In this document: one piece after another, positions 42,724 to 50,616 of the stretch
Layout of the letters: the number at the start of each line of letters is the position of its first letter
Numbering within the stretch: the stretch's first letter is position 1
The notes under the pieces: generated by a model
Databases searched by the model: none
Seen by the model: the letters and a program-made list of their open reading frames with translations, nothing else
What the model was told of the DNA's origin: nothing
Translations under genes and position numbers: made by a program
Assembly (NCBI GenBank): GCA_902494345.1
Contig: CABUSV010000005.1
Coordinates: 1-64,000, forward strand
Origin: an uncultured Collinsella sp.
GTDB lineage: Bacteria; Actinomycetota; Coriobacteriia; Coriobacteriales; Coriobacteriaceae
Reading direction: 5' to 3'
DNA: 64,000 bases

Positions 42724-45723
42724 CTATTTCTTAAGAAGGTACGAATAGTTGTCGCGCACGGCCCTGATGGTCAGGCGGACGGCCTCGGGAAGACCGGTGT
42801 TGACGGCATCGACCGAGACGGTGCGGACCGTGCCGGCGACGCGGACCTTAAAGTGGTCCTCGTCCACGGCCAGGAAGCCCTCGTTCTCGGAGTTCTCCAT
42901 GTCCTGCTCGCTCCAGAACAGGGTGAGCTTGTCCTTGTAGGGACGACCCTCCTGGTAGGGGCAGAACACGGCGCAGTTACCGCACTCGTTGCACATGCCG
43001 TCGACATGGACGACCTGATGCTTGGCCAGGCCCGGCACCTTAATTGCCACGTTGGCGCGGTTGGGGCACACGTCGCAGCAGACCTCGCACACCGAGCCGC
43101 AGCCCAGGCAGCGGGTCTTGGTGCAGTTGCGCTTGTCGCGGCACAGCGACCCCTTGCGCTCGTAGCAGGTGTCCTCGCGGCCGGCCTGCTCGTTGCAGTC
43201 GGCGTACTTGTTAAAGTCCACGCCGGCGATGGCACGGGCGACCTCGGCGGCGTCGGCGATAGCCTCGACCACGGTGGCAGGACCGCGACGGCAGTCGCCC
43301 GCAGCCCAGACGCCCTCAACGCCGGTGGAGGTGGCGGCAAGACGGCCGCGACGGTCGTGCTCGACGCCCGCGGCATCGTAAAGGCTGGCATCGATGCCCT
43401 CGCCCACGGCGCAGATCACCGTGGTGGCGGAAAGCTCGACGGTCTCGCCCGTGGCGACGGGACTGCGACGGCCGCTTGCATCCGGCTCGCCGAGCTCCAT
43501 AACGTCGCAGGTCAGCACGGAGCCGTTGAGCGCCTTGGGCGCCAGCAGCTCGCAGAACTCAACGCCGTCGGCAAGAGCAAGATCGAGCTCTTCCTCGTCG
43601 GCGGGCATCTGCTTCTTGGTGCGGCGATACACCAGGCGCACGTTCTTCACGCCGGCCAGGCGCTTGGCCACGCGGGCCGCGTCCATGGCGGTGTTGCCGG
43701 CGCCAATGACCACGACGTCCTCGCCCAGTTCGAGTTTCTCGCCCTTCTTGGCGGCCTCGAGGAACTCCAGCACATCGAGCTCGGCACCCTCGCCCAAGCC
43801 CGCAGAGCCGGGCATCCAGGCACCGGTGGCCACGACCACGTCAGTAAAGCCTTGAGCCTTGAGTTCGTCGATGGAATCAACGCGAGCGTTGAGCTGCACC
43901 TTGGCGCCAAAGGCCAGGCAGAGCTCGGCATCGTGGGAGATATCGTCGCTGGCGATACGGAACTCGGGGATCACGTGACGGACCACGCCGCCGAGAGAGT
44001 CGCGGGCCTCGAAGATGGTGACGGGCACGCCGGCACGCGTCAGGAAGAACGCCGTCGCCAGGCCGGCCGGGCCGCCGCCGATAACGGCAACGTTGCGCTC
44101 GCCGTCGTTTGCGATGGCCTGGGCGCGCAGCTTGGGCAGCACGGCGGTCATGGCCTCGCGGGCGGCCTTGAGCTTGCTGGCGCGGATCTGGGCGCCCTCG
44201 GGCTCGTAGAACGCACGCTCACAGGCACGACCGCAGGGATGCGGGCAGATGGTGCCGGTGATGAACGGCAGGGCGTTGCGCTCGATGATGATGTTGAGTG
44301 CGTCCTCGTAGCGGCCCTCGTCAACAGCCGCCAGGTAGGCGGGAATATCCTGCTGGATGGGGCAGCTCGTGCGGCACGGCGTGGTAAAGCAGTCGGAAAG
44401 CGGGCTCTTGCCGGCGACCTTGCGGTCGGGCAGCGGGCGCAGCGGCTTCTTGTAGAGCGGGTTGGTGAGCGAGTCGGTCTGAATCGCGGTCACGGCCTCG
44501 AGAGAGACGCCCGCGAACGGCTTGCCATCCAGGTCGGCAAACTCGCCGGCCATCTGGCTAAAGCGCTCGTAGCCACCGGGCTTGAGCACGTCGGTCGCCA
44601 GGGTGACGGGCCAAATGCCGGCATCGTACAGGGCGCGGATGTTGTAGACCGTAGCACCGCCGGAGTAGCTGATGCGCAGCTTGCCATCGAACTGCTCGGT
44701 AATGCGGCGGGCGGCCTCGATGGTCAGCGAGAACAGCGAACGGCCCGACATGTACATCTCGGTGGAGGGCAGCTCGTTCCTCGTCACATCGACGGGGAAG
44801 GTGTTGGTGAGCTTGACGCCAAACTCCAAACCGCGCTCGGCGCACAGGGCAATCAGGCGCTCGAACATGGGCACGGCATCGGCCCACTGCAGGTCCTCGC
44901 GGAAGTGCGTGTCATCGAAGACGATGTAGTCAAAGCCCAGCTCGTTGAGGCGCTGGCGGGCAAACTCATAGCCCAGCAGCGTGGGGTTGCACTTGATGTA
45001 GGTGTTGAGGCCCTTCTCGGTGATGAGGTAGGTCGCGATGCGCTCGATCTCGGCCGGCGGGCAGCCGTGCAGGGTGGACTCCGTGATGGAGTTGGACACG
45101 CGTGCCGGGATGGATTCGACAAATGCGGCGTCGACATGCTCAAACTTGTCCAGGTTGGCAAGCGCCCATGCGCGGCACTCATTCCAGACGTCAGAGCCGC
45201 TGGCGTCCTTCATGCCCTCAATGTACGCATCGACCTTGGGGCTCTTAATGCCCTCCAGGTCATAGCCCACGGACATGTTAAAGACAAAGCCATCCGGGCT
45301 GCCCAGGCCGTACTCGCGAGCGATCAGGTGGCAGGCAAACCATGCCTTCACGTACTCGGCAAAGGCCTGCGGAACCTCGAGCTCGGTCGACCACTCGCAG
45401 TTGTAGCACTCGTCCTGCGCCACGATGCAGGGCTTGTTGACGCACTTGGAGAGCTCCTCGCCGTCCATAACCTGAACGGTCTTGAGCTCAAAGAAGCGGG
45501 AACCGGCCACGTAGGATGCCACGATGTTCTGGGCAAGCTGCGTGTTGGGACCGGCGGCCGGGCCAAACGGAGTCTCGATGCGCTCGTCAAAAATGGGAAG
45601 CGCACCCTCCTGGTTGGTCGTGACCATCTTGCGCACGCCAAAGACGGCGCCCTGAGTCTTGTGCTCCTCGATGATCCAGTTCATCAGCTGCGAAAACGGG
45701 ATCGGCCTCATGATGTCGCTCAT
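42724..45723 (-). CDS. ygfK: YgfK: large iron-sulfur flavoprotein (putative selenate reductase subunit family)
   Basis: Cytoplasmic oxidoreductase of the YgfK family, linked to selenium-dependent purine metabolism; the selenate reductase name is historical. The 999-residue product has an N-terminal dihydropyrimidine dehydrogenase-like barrel region (about 1-430). A GltD-like flavin/pyridine nucleotide module follows, with the Cys set in DCFTTPCRTSCPIQQDIPAY (about 446-465), the FAD motif VIGGGPAGLATAFFLTRAG and the NAD(P) motif VVIGAGNTAMDAARVAKRL. C-terminal Fe-S motifs are CLGCGSVCEVCCDVCPNRAN and CNECGNCAVFCP. The ATG at 45723 follows AGAGGAGC; upstream open frame is GC-rich leader. It heads the ygfK-ferredoxin-xdhD operon. 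Confidence 0.9.
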   Translation of the reverse strand: MSDIMRPIPFSQLMNWIIEEHKTQGAVFGVRKMVTTNQEGALPIFDERIETPFGPAAGPNTQLAQNIVASYVAGSRFFELKTVQVMDGEELSKCVNKPCIVAQDECYNCEWSTELEVPQAFAEYVKAWFACHLIAREYGLGSPDGFVFNMSVGYDLEGIKSPKVDAYIEGMKDASGSDVWNECRAWALANLDKFEHVDAAFVESIPARVSNSITESTLHGCPPAEIERIATYLITEKGLNTYIKCNPTLLGYEFARQRLNELGFDYIVFDDTHFREDLQWADAVPMFERLIALCAERGLEFGVKLTNTFPVDVTRNELPSTEMYMSGRSLFSLTIEAARRITEQFDGKLRISYSGGATVYNIRALYDAGIWPVTLATDVLKPGGYERFSQMAGEFADLDGKPFAGVSLEAVTAIQTDSLTNPLYKKPLRPLPDRKVAGKSPLSDCFTTPCRTSCPIQQDIPAYLAAVDEGRYEDALNIIIERNALPFITGTICPHPCGRACERAFYEPEGAQIRASKLKAAREAMTAVLPKLRAQAIANDGERNVAVIGGGPAGLATAFFLTRAGVPVTIFEARDSLGGVVRHVIPEFRIASDDISHDAELCLAFGAKVQLNARVDSIDELKAQGFTDVVVATGAWMPGSAGLGEGAELDVLEFLEAAKKGEKLELGEDVVVIGAGNTAMDAARVAKRLAGVKNVRLVYRRTKKQMPADEEELDLALADGVEFCELLAPKALNGSVLTCDVMELGEPDASGRRSPVATGETVELSATTVICAVGEGIDASLYDAAGVEHDRRGRLAATSTGVEGVWAAGDCRRGPATVVEAIADAAEVARAIAGVDFNKYADCNEQAGREDTCYERKGSLCRDKRNCTKTRCLGCGSVCEVCCDVCPNRANVAIKVPGLAKHQVVHVDGMCNECGNCAVFCPYQEGRPYKDKLTLFWSEQDMENSENEGFLAVDEDHFKVRVAGTVRTVSVDAVNTGLPEAVRLTIRAVRDNYSYLLKK

Positions 45724-45821
45724 AATGAGCTCCTCTCTGTAACGCCCGGCGAGACCGCGCGGCGGGCGCAAATACGGTGTAGCGCTAGCACAGCGCCGGC
45801 GACCCCGCGGAGGCCGCCTAT

Positions 45822-45857
45822 ACGCGCGTCGGATGCGGCGAAACATCCGACGCGCGT
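45822..45857. repeat. Perfect 14-bp hairpin between ssnA and ygfK
   Basis: ACGCGCGTCGGATG (45822-45835) pairs perfectly with 45844-45857 around 8 bases. It lies 15 bases after the ssnA stop, with no T-run, so it may protect or process the transcript between ssnA and ygfK without ending it. Confidence 0.65.
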
Positions 45858-45871
45858 GAATCTACTTGTAA

Positions 45872-47227
45872 TTAGTAGGCGCGATCGTTGAGCGTGCTCC
45901 AGAGTTTCTTGGACTCAGCCATGGTCCACGCGTTGATCTTGTCCTCATCAATACCGACAAACTCGCGATCCTTGTACAGGACGCGGCCGTTGATGATGGT
46001 GGTGCGGCAGTTTTTGCCCATCATGCCAAAGAGCATGTGGCCGTCGATGTTCTCCTCGCTCAGCGGCGTAAAGGGCTTGTAGTCCATGACGATGACGTCG
46101 GCGGCAGCGCCGGCCTCGAGCACACCGAGCTTGCGATCGAAGTACTTGCTCGCCATCTTGACGTTGTTCTCGAACAGCATGGTCATGGCCTCGCACCAGC
46201 CCACGTTGGGCATGGCGGCGTTGTGACGCTGAATGATCAGGAAGACCTTAAGGCTCTCGAGCATATCGTGGGTGTAGGCGTCGGTGCCCATGCACACGGG
46301 GATGCCACGACGGAAGAACTCGAGCACGGGGGCGCAGCCCACGGCGTTGCCCATATTGGATTCGGGGTTGTTGACCAGCCAAGTGCCGGACTCCTTGACG
46401 ATATCCATCTCGGCAGGCGTCACGTGGATGCAGTGGCCGAGCATGGTGTCGGGACCCAGCAGGTTGTGCTGCAGCAGGCGCTCGACGGGGCTGATGCCAC
46501 CGCGGTTGAGGCGGGAGTCCCACACGTCGTTCATGCCCTCGCACACATGGATGTGGAAGCCGGTCAGGCCGTTGTTGGCCTCGGCCATCTTATCCATGGT
46601 CTCGTCCGAAAGCGTAAAGGTAGCATGTCCGCCAAACATGGCGGCGATCATGTGGTTGTCGTTATCGCGACGCTCCTTGGCGGCCCACCGGGCAAATTCG
46701 GCGTTCTCGGCAATGGCCTGGTCGCACTTTTCCTGGCCGCGGCGGTCGGAGACCTCGTAGCACAGGCACGAACGCATGCCCAGCTCCTGAGCTGCATCCT
46801 TAATGGTAAAGAGGCTTCCCGGGATCTCGCAGAAGCTCGCATGGTGATCGAAGATCGTGGTGACGCCATCACGAATGGAGTCCAAAATCGTGGCATAGGC
46901 GCTGGCCTTGGTGCCGTCGAGCGTCAGGTTGTCGTCGATCTTCCACCACTGCTGCTCAAGATTCTCCAGGAAGTTGGTGGGGTTGCAGCCCTTAATGGCA
47001 AGGCCGCGGGCCAGACCCGAGTAGATGTGGGTGTGGCAGTTGATGAGTCCGGGCATGATGAGGTTGCCCTGGGCATCGACGTACTCGGCATCCGGGTACT
47101 TGGCCTTGAGCTCGCGCTCGGGGCCCACTTCGACGATAGTATCTCCGTCAATGGCGACCGCACCGTCTGGAATGAACGGGGTCTGAGCGTTACGGGTAAA
47201 GACGGAACCGTTAGCGACCAGAAGCAT
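45872..47227 (-). CDS. ssnA: Aminohydrolase SsnA
   Basis: Member of the SsnA branch of the amidohydrolase (chlorohydrolase/guanine deaminase-like) superfamily, predicted to deaminate a purine-derived substrate. The 451-residue product has the metal motif MPGLINCHTHIYSGLARGLA (about 57-76), FDHHASFCEIPG, HIHVCEG, LGHCIHVTPAEMD, the metal-binding Asp in VCMGTDAYTHDML, and AGAAADVIVMDY near the end. The ATG at 47227 follows AAGGGAGC. A hairpin-rich spacer separates it from the permease gene upstream and another hairpin from ygfK downstream; all point the same way. Confidence 0.9.
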   Translation of the reverse strand: MLLVANGSVFTRNAQTPFIPDGAVAIDGDTIVEVGPERELKAKYPDAEYVDAQGNLIMPGLINCHTHIYSGLARGLAIKGCNPTNFLENLEQQWWKIDDNLTLDGTKASAYATILDSIRDGVTTIFDHHASFCEIPGSLFTIKDAAQELGMRSCLCYEVSDRRGQEKCDQAIAENAEFARWAAKERRDNDNHMIAAMFGGHATFTLSDETMDKMAEANNGLTGFHIHVCEGMNDVWDSRLNRGGISPVERLLQHNLLGPDTMLGHCIHVTPAEMDIVKESGTWLVNNPESNMGNAVGCAPVLEFFRRGIPVCMGTDAYTHDMLESLKVFLIIQRHNAAMPNVGWCEAMTMLFENNVKMASKYFDRKLGVLEAGAAADVIVMDYKPFTPLSEENIDGHMLFGMMGKNCRTTIINGRVLYKDREFVGIDEDKINAWTMAESKKLWSTLNDRAY

Positions 47228-47374
47228 GGATGCTCCCTTCAACATCAGAGGCGGGGTTTGACACCTCTGACATGGCGGAGTGCGAAGCGCCGGCCTACAC
47301 CGGAAACGGGCCCTCTCCCGTCAACGCTTCACCAAAGGGACAAACCCTTTGAAGTGCGGCTTGGCGCCGCATGG

Positions 47375-47406
47375 CGTCGGCGGACGAGGCGGTGCGTCCG
47401 CCGACG
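47375..47406. repeat. Perfect 12-bp hairpin after the permease stop
   Basis: CGTCGGCGGACG (47375-47386) pairs perfectly with 47395-47406. It lies 16 bases beyond the permease stop, with an additional AAAGGG/CCCTTT hairpin at about 47334-47350. There are no T-runs, so partial termination or transcript processing is possible. Confidence 0.6.
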
Positions 47407-47422
47407 AATAGCACCGAATTGG

Positions 47423-48817
47423 TTACTTCTTGCTCTCGGGCAAGACCAGATCCACGGCAGCGTCCTTGGCAGCATCGATGTGCTGAGCCACGACCGGCGT
47501 CTGCGGAAGGATCAGGTTAAGGACAATGGCCATGATGGCGGTGGGGGTTACGGCATTGGAGCCGATGACGGTGGGCACCCAGGTGGGCATACCCTCACCG
47601 GCAAGGCAACCGCTGGCCATCCAGATACCCAGGCCAAAGACGACGGAGGTACCGACGATGGTGGTAGTGCGCTGCGTGAGGCCCTCGCGGGTGAACATGC
47701 GCACGCCGTTCATGGTGATGGTGCCAAAGACGCCGACGGTCGCGCCGCCGATGACGGGCTGCGGGATAGCGGAAAGGACGGCAGAGAGCTGCGGGAACAG
47801 GCCGGCGATGGCAAAGACGGCCGCGATGATCACAAAGACCCACTTGTTGACGACCTTGTTGGAGCAGATGATGCCCACGTTTTGGCCAAGGGCGCTGGTG
47901 GGAAGACCGCCAAGCAGGCCGCCGACCATAGAGGTGAGACCCTGGGACACGATAGCGCCGGAGAGCTCGCGCTCGGTGGGCATACGGTCGATGGAGCCCA
48001 GGCAGGCGGCGGAGACGTCACCGATAACCTGGATGGCGACCATGGGGAACACGACGGCGAGGGTAATGCAGACCTCGGGATCAAACTCGAGCGCGTAGGG
48101 CATGAGCTTGGGAAGGGCGAAGACCTGAGCGGTGGCGACGCTGGAGAAGTCGATCATGCCAAAGGGGATGGAGACGATCATGCCGACGATCATGCCAAAA
48201 AACACAGAGCCCAGCTTGAGCGTGCCCTTGCCAAAGTTGGCGAGCGCAAAGACCACGGCGAAGGTGATAAGAGCGACGCACCAGGCCTGCGGGGTGCCCC
48301 ACAGCGGCGTACCCATACCGCCGGCCATATACTTGACGGCCGTGGGATACAGCGAAACGCCGATGGAGAAGATGACCGTACCGGTCACGACGGGCGGGAA
48401 CAGCCACTTGATCTTGCTGTAGGCCAGACCAAAGAGGACCGCGACGGCGCCGCCGACGATCTCGCCACCCAGCAGCGCACCAAAGCTAAAGCCCGAGGCA
48501 CCCATGGCCTGCAGGGCCGGCAGAAACGCGAACGAAACGCCCATGACGATGGGCAGGCCGCCGCCGATGCGACGGAAGGGAGCGAAGGCCTGAAGGGCCG
48601 TGTCGATCGCCGAAAGAATGAGCGCGACCTGGATGATGTCGGTGCTCTGCTGGCTATTAAAGCCGTAGACGCCGGCCATGATGACCGCCGGGGTAATGAT
48701 GCCGGCAAACGATGCCAGTACGTGCTGAAGGGCACACGGGATCATTTCCTTAACGGGAGGCATACCTTCGCGAGTGAACAGGGCTTCAGTGCCGTTCGTA
48801 ACCGTCTCCTGGGTCAT
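47423..48817 (-). CDS. NCS2-family purine permease
   Basis: Cytoplasmic-membrane transporter of the nucleobase:cation symporter-2 family; context points to xanthine or uric acid import. The 464-residue product has about 12-14 hydrophobic segments. It has the NCS2 motifs QHVLASFAGIITPAVIM (about 29-45), GVSFAFLPALQAMG, a VIGDVSAACLGSIDR region, and the signature QGLTSMVGGLLGGLPTSALG followed by QNVGI. The Q/E-x-P-x4-N/D/S/T/G-x-K/R/G pattern was not analysed residue by residue, so the substrate is not fixed. The start ATG at 48817 has a modest GGATTGGTGG upstream. It is divergent from the second YheO-type regulator. Confidence 0.88.
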   Translation of the reverse strand: MTQETVTNGTEALFTREGMPPVKEMIPCALQHVLASFAGIITPAVIMAGVYGFNSQQSTDIIQVALILSAIDTALQAFAPFRRIGGGLPIVMGVSFAFLPALQAMGASGFSFGALLGGEIVGGAVAVLFGLAYSKIKWLFPPVVTGTVIFSIGVSLYPTAVKYMAGGMGTPLWGTPQAWCVALITFAVVFALANFGKGTLKLGSVFFGMIVGMIVSIPFGMIDFSSVATAQVFALPKLMPYALEFDPEVCITLAVVFPMVAIQVIGDVSAACLGSIDRMPTERELSGAIVSQGLTSMVGGLLGGLPTSALGQNVGIICSNKVVNKWVFVIIAAVFAIAGLFPQLSAVLSAIPQPVIGGATVGVFGTITMNGVRMFTREGLTQRTTTIVGTSVVFGLGIWMASGCLAGEGMPTWVPTVIGSNAVTPTAIMAIVLNLILPQTPVVAQHIDAAKDAAVDLVLPESKK

Positions 48818-49169
48818 TTGACCACCAATCCTCGAAATAGTTGTTTTCGCATCTAACGCTCTATTGTGACGCAGTGCGGGGTTGAGGTTGTGCCTTCGTT
48901 GCATATCGTATTAAAGATGATTCTCATTCTCAATAATAATTTTTTGTTATCAGACTATTCTTGAGCTGAGACAATACATTTCCGCAGGTCAAGAAAGTGT
49001 CTGGTCAAAATAACATCTAACTTTTCTTTTGGTCGACCGTTTACCGCCGAATTCCTACCGCTCGTCTGTATTACGCAATGTACCTGCGAATATACGAGAT
49101 GAGGAATGGCGTGTTACCATGAGAAAAAATTGTTATGAACATTTCCGATTTCACCCCAAGGAGTTGCCC
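48818..49169. promoter_or_regulatory. Divergent promoter region permease / YheO-type regulator 2
   Basis: This 352-base region has no gene and is AT-rich in its centre (48905-48965). It contains a direct repeat ATTCTC-ATTCTC at about 48921-48931 and a TTTGTT half-site (48943-48948) similar to half of the ygeX operator. No perfect copy of that operator was found. Confidence 0.4.
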
Positions 49170-49826
49170 GTGAACGAGACCGTACGTCGCTTTTTGCCGA
49201 TGGTCGATTTCCTGGAGCAGATACTCGGCAAAAACAGCGAAATCGTGCTGCACGATTTCTCGGATCCCGACCACGCCATCGTCGATATTCGCAACGGCAT
49301 CGTGAGCGGCCGCAAGGTCGGCGGCCCCGCCACCGATCTGGCGCTCAAGATCATGCACGACCCCAAGTATCGCGACCTGCCGTTTATTACGGGCTACGAG
49401 GGGCGCGGTGCCGGCGGCAAGACGTTGGAGTCGGCGACGTACTTTATCCGCGAGAATGACGAGATCGTCGGTATGCTCTGCGTCAACACCGACCTCTCGA
49501 CCGTACGCTCCATCAACGCCATGGCGCAGCAGCTCATGGCGTGCTTCGACGCGGCGCCGACGCGCACGGAGCCCGCCCCTATCGAGGTCGAAAGCCTTTC
49601 GGAGTCCACACAGGAGCTCATCGACCGCAGCATTGCCGAGTTGCTGAGCGCGCGCGGGCTGGATGTAGCGTCGCTTGGTCAGAGCGACCGCGTGGACGTC
49701 ATTCGCCACCTCAACGGCAACGGGGTGTTCATGCTCAAGGGCGCCGTGGCCTGCGCCGCCACCGCGCTGGGCATCTCGGAGCCCAGCGTCTACCGCTACC
49801 TGCAAAAAGTTCGCAAGGAGGGCTAA
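49170..49826 (+). CDS. YheO-family PAS/HTH transcriptional regulator, copy 2
   Basis: Paralog of the 28139-28792 product, with an N-terminal PAS_6-like domain (EIVLHDFSDPDHAIVDIRNG; ESATYFIRENDEIVGMLCVN) and a C-terminal HTH region (VIRHLNGNGVFMLKGAVACA; ALGISEPSVYRYLQKVRKEG). The GTG at 49170 was chosen because AAGGAG lies 6 bases upstream and it gives 218 residues, matching the 217-residue paralog. An in-frame ATG at 49119 would add 17 residues. It is divergent from the purine permease and probably controls block 2. A bidirectional terminator follows. Confidence 0.85.
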   Translation: MNETVRRFLPMVDFLEQILGKNSEIVLHDFSDPDHAIVDIRNGIVSGRKVGGPATDLALKIMHDPKYRDLPFITGYEGRGAGGKTLESATYFIRENDEIVGMLCVNTDLSTVRSINAMAQQLMACFDAAPTRTEPAPIEVESLSESTQELIDRSIAELLSARGLDVASLGQSDRVDVIRHLNGNGVFMLKGAVACAATALGISEPSVYRYLQKVRKEG

Positions 49827-49870
49827 CGAGCAAAATGGAGCGCGGCTCCACAAGCGATCCGTCACTTAAC

Positions 49871-49909
49871 AAAAGACCCTGCAGCTCGCACGCGCTGCAG
49901 GGTCTTTTT
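49871..49909. terminator. Bidirectional terminator between regulator 2 and ridA
   Basis: A 15-bp perfect stem (49871-49885 with 49894-49908) has four As on the left and five Ts on the right, serving the converging regulator and ridA transcripts. Confidence 0.92.
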
Positions 49910-49938
49910 GCATGTCATGTTTAGTTGTGGCCAACGCC

Positions 49939-50316
49939 TTAGAGAGCGGCAACGACCTCGATCTCGACCAGACCGCCAGCCGGAAGGGCGGCAACCTGGA
50001 AGGCGCTGCGCGCGGGGAACGGGGCCTCAAACTTGGAGGCGTAGATCTCGTTCACGGCGGCGAAGTCGGCGATGTCGGCCAGGTAGACCGTGGTCTTGAC
50101 GACATCGGCAAAGGTAGCGCCGGCAGCGGTCAGCAGGGCCTCGACGTTGGCGAGGGACTGCTTGGCCTGGGTCTCGACGCCCTCGGGCATCTTGCCGGTC
50201 GCGGGATCGATGCCCAGCTGGCCGGACAGGAACACCATGTTGCCGGCCTGGATACCGGGGGAATACGGGCCGATGGCTGCGGGTGCGTTATCGGAAGACG
50301 CGACGGTCTTGCTCAT
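49939..50316 (-). CDS. ridA: RidA family reactive-intermediate deaminase
   Basis: Hydrolyses 2-aminoacrylate and related imines, preventing damage to PLP enzymes. The 125-residue product has the family pattern GPYSPGIQAGNMVFLSGQLG (about 16-35), SLANVEALLTAAGATFADVV with KTTVYLADI, and the C-terminal FPARSAFQVAALPAGGLVEI, which includes the substrate-binding Arg. The ATG at 50316 follows AAGGAG. It converges with regulator 2 and has its own promoter (50406-50434). Aminoacrylate is the intermediate of YgeX, which makes its presence beside the purine cluster sensible. Confidence 0.92.
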   Translation of the reverse strand: MSKTVASSDNAPAAIGPYSPGIQAGNMVFLSGQLGIDPATGKMPEGVETQAKQSLANVEALLTAAGATFADVVKTTVYLADIADFAAVNEIYASKFEAPFPARSAFQVAALPAGGLVEIEVVAAL

Positions 50317-50349
50317 GTTTTTCTCCTTACGATCAATTGAGAGAGCGTG

Positions 50350-50397
50350 AGCGCGGTGTTCACACCGGGAGGCACAGTTCGGTCTGAACACCGCGCT
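50350..50397. repeat. 13-bp inverted repeat in the ridA leader
   Basis: AGCGCGGTGTTCA (50350-50362) and its exact reverse complement (50385-50397) have a 22-base centre. With the predicted start of transcription near 50399, the transcript would begin almost directly with this stem. It could be a 5' stabiliser or an operator. Confidence 0.6.
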
Positions 50398-50405
50398 TGA
50401 TTGGG

Positions 50406-50434
50406 ATAGTACTCAAGGTTTCTGTTTGATGCAA
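50406..50434 (-). promoter_or_regulatory. Promoter of ridA
   Basis: On the minus strand, TTGCAT (complement of 50429-50434), a 17-base spacer and TACTAT (complement of 50406-50411) form a sigma-70-type promoter about 90 bases upstream of the ridA start. Confidence 0.55.
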
Positions 50435-50616
50435 GAATATTATCAGCTTGCGAGAATATTTTATCGCCCAACGGTTTCCCCGAACCGCTGAACGGTTCTC
50501 ATGTGGAGCAGCCAGTCCAAGCTGCTGAAGACTTTGTCCTGCTTAGGCTGCGGGCGTCGCCCACCGCAGCGACGCCACTATACTTTTGAATATCTGAGCA
50601 TTTTGAAAGGCAGGAT

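Noticed and set aside
39323..42748. 1141-codon plus-strand open frame opposite xdhD and the ferredoxin gene
   Set aside because: The minus strand encodes clear Fe-S and molybdopterin motifs. The plus frame has no recognisable domain and begins in a repeat array.
48918..48932. Fur-like iron box (TGATTCTCATTCTCA)
   Set aside because: It is a direct ATTCTC repeat, not the inverted 7-1-7 pattern, and the flanking genes are purine transport and its regulator. The evidence is too weak for a call.
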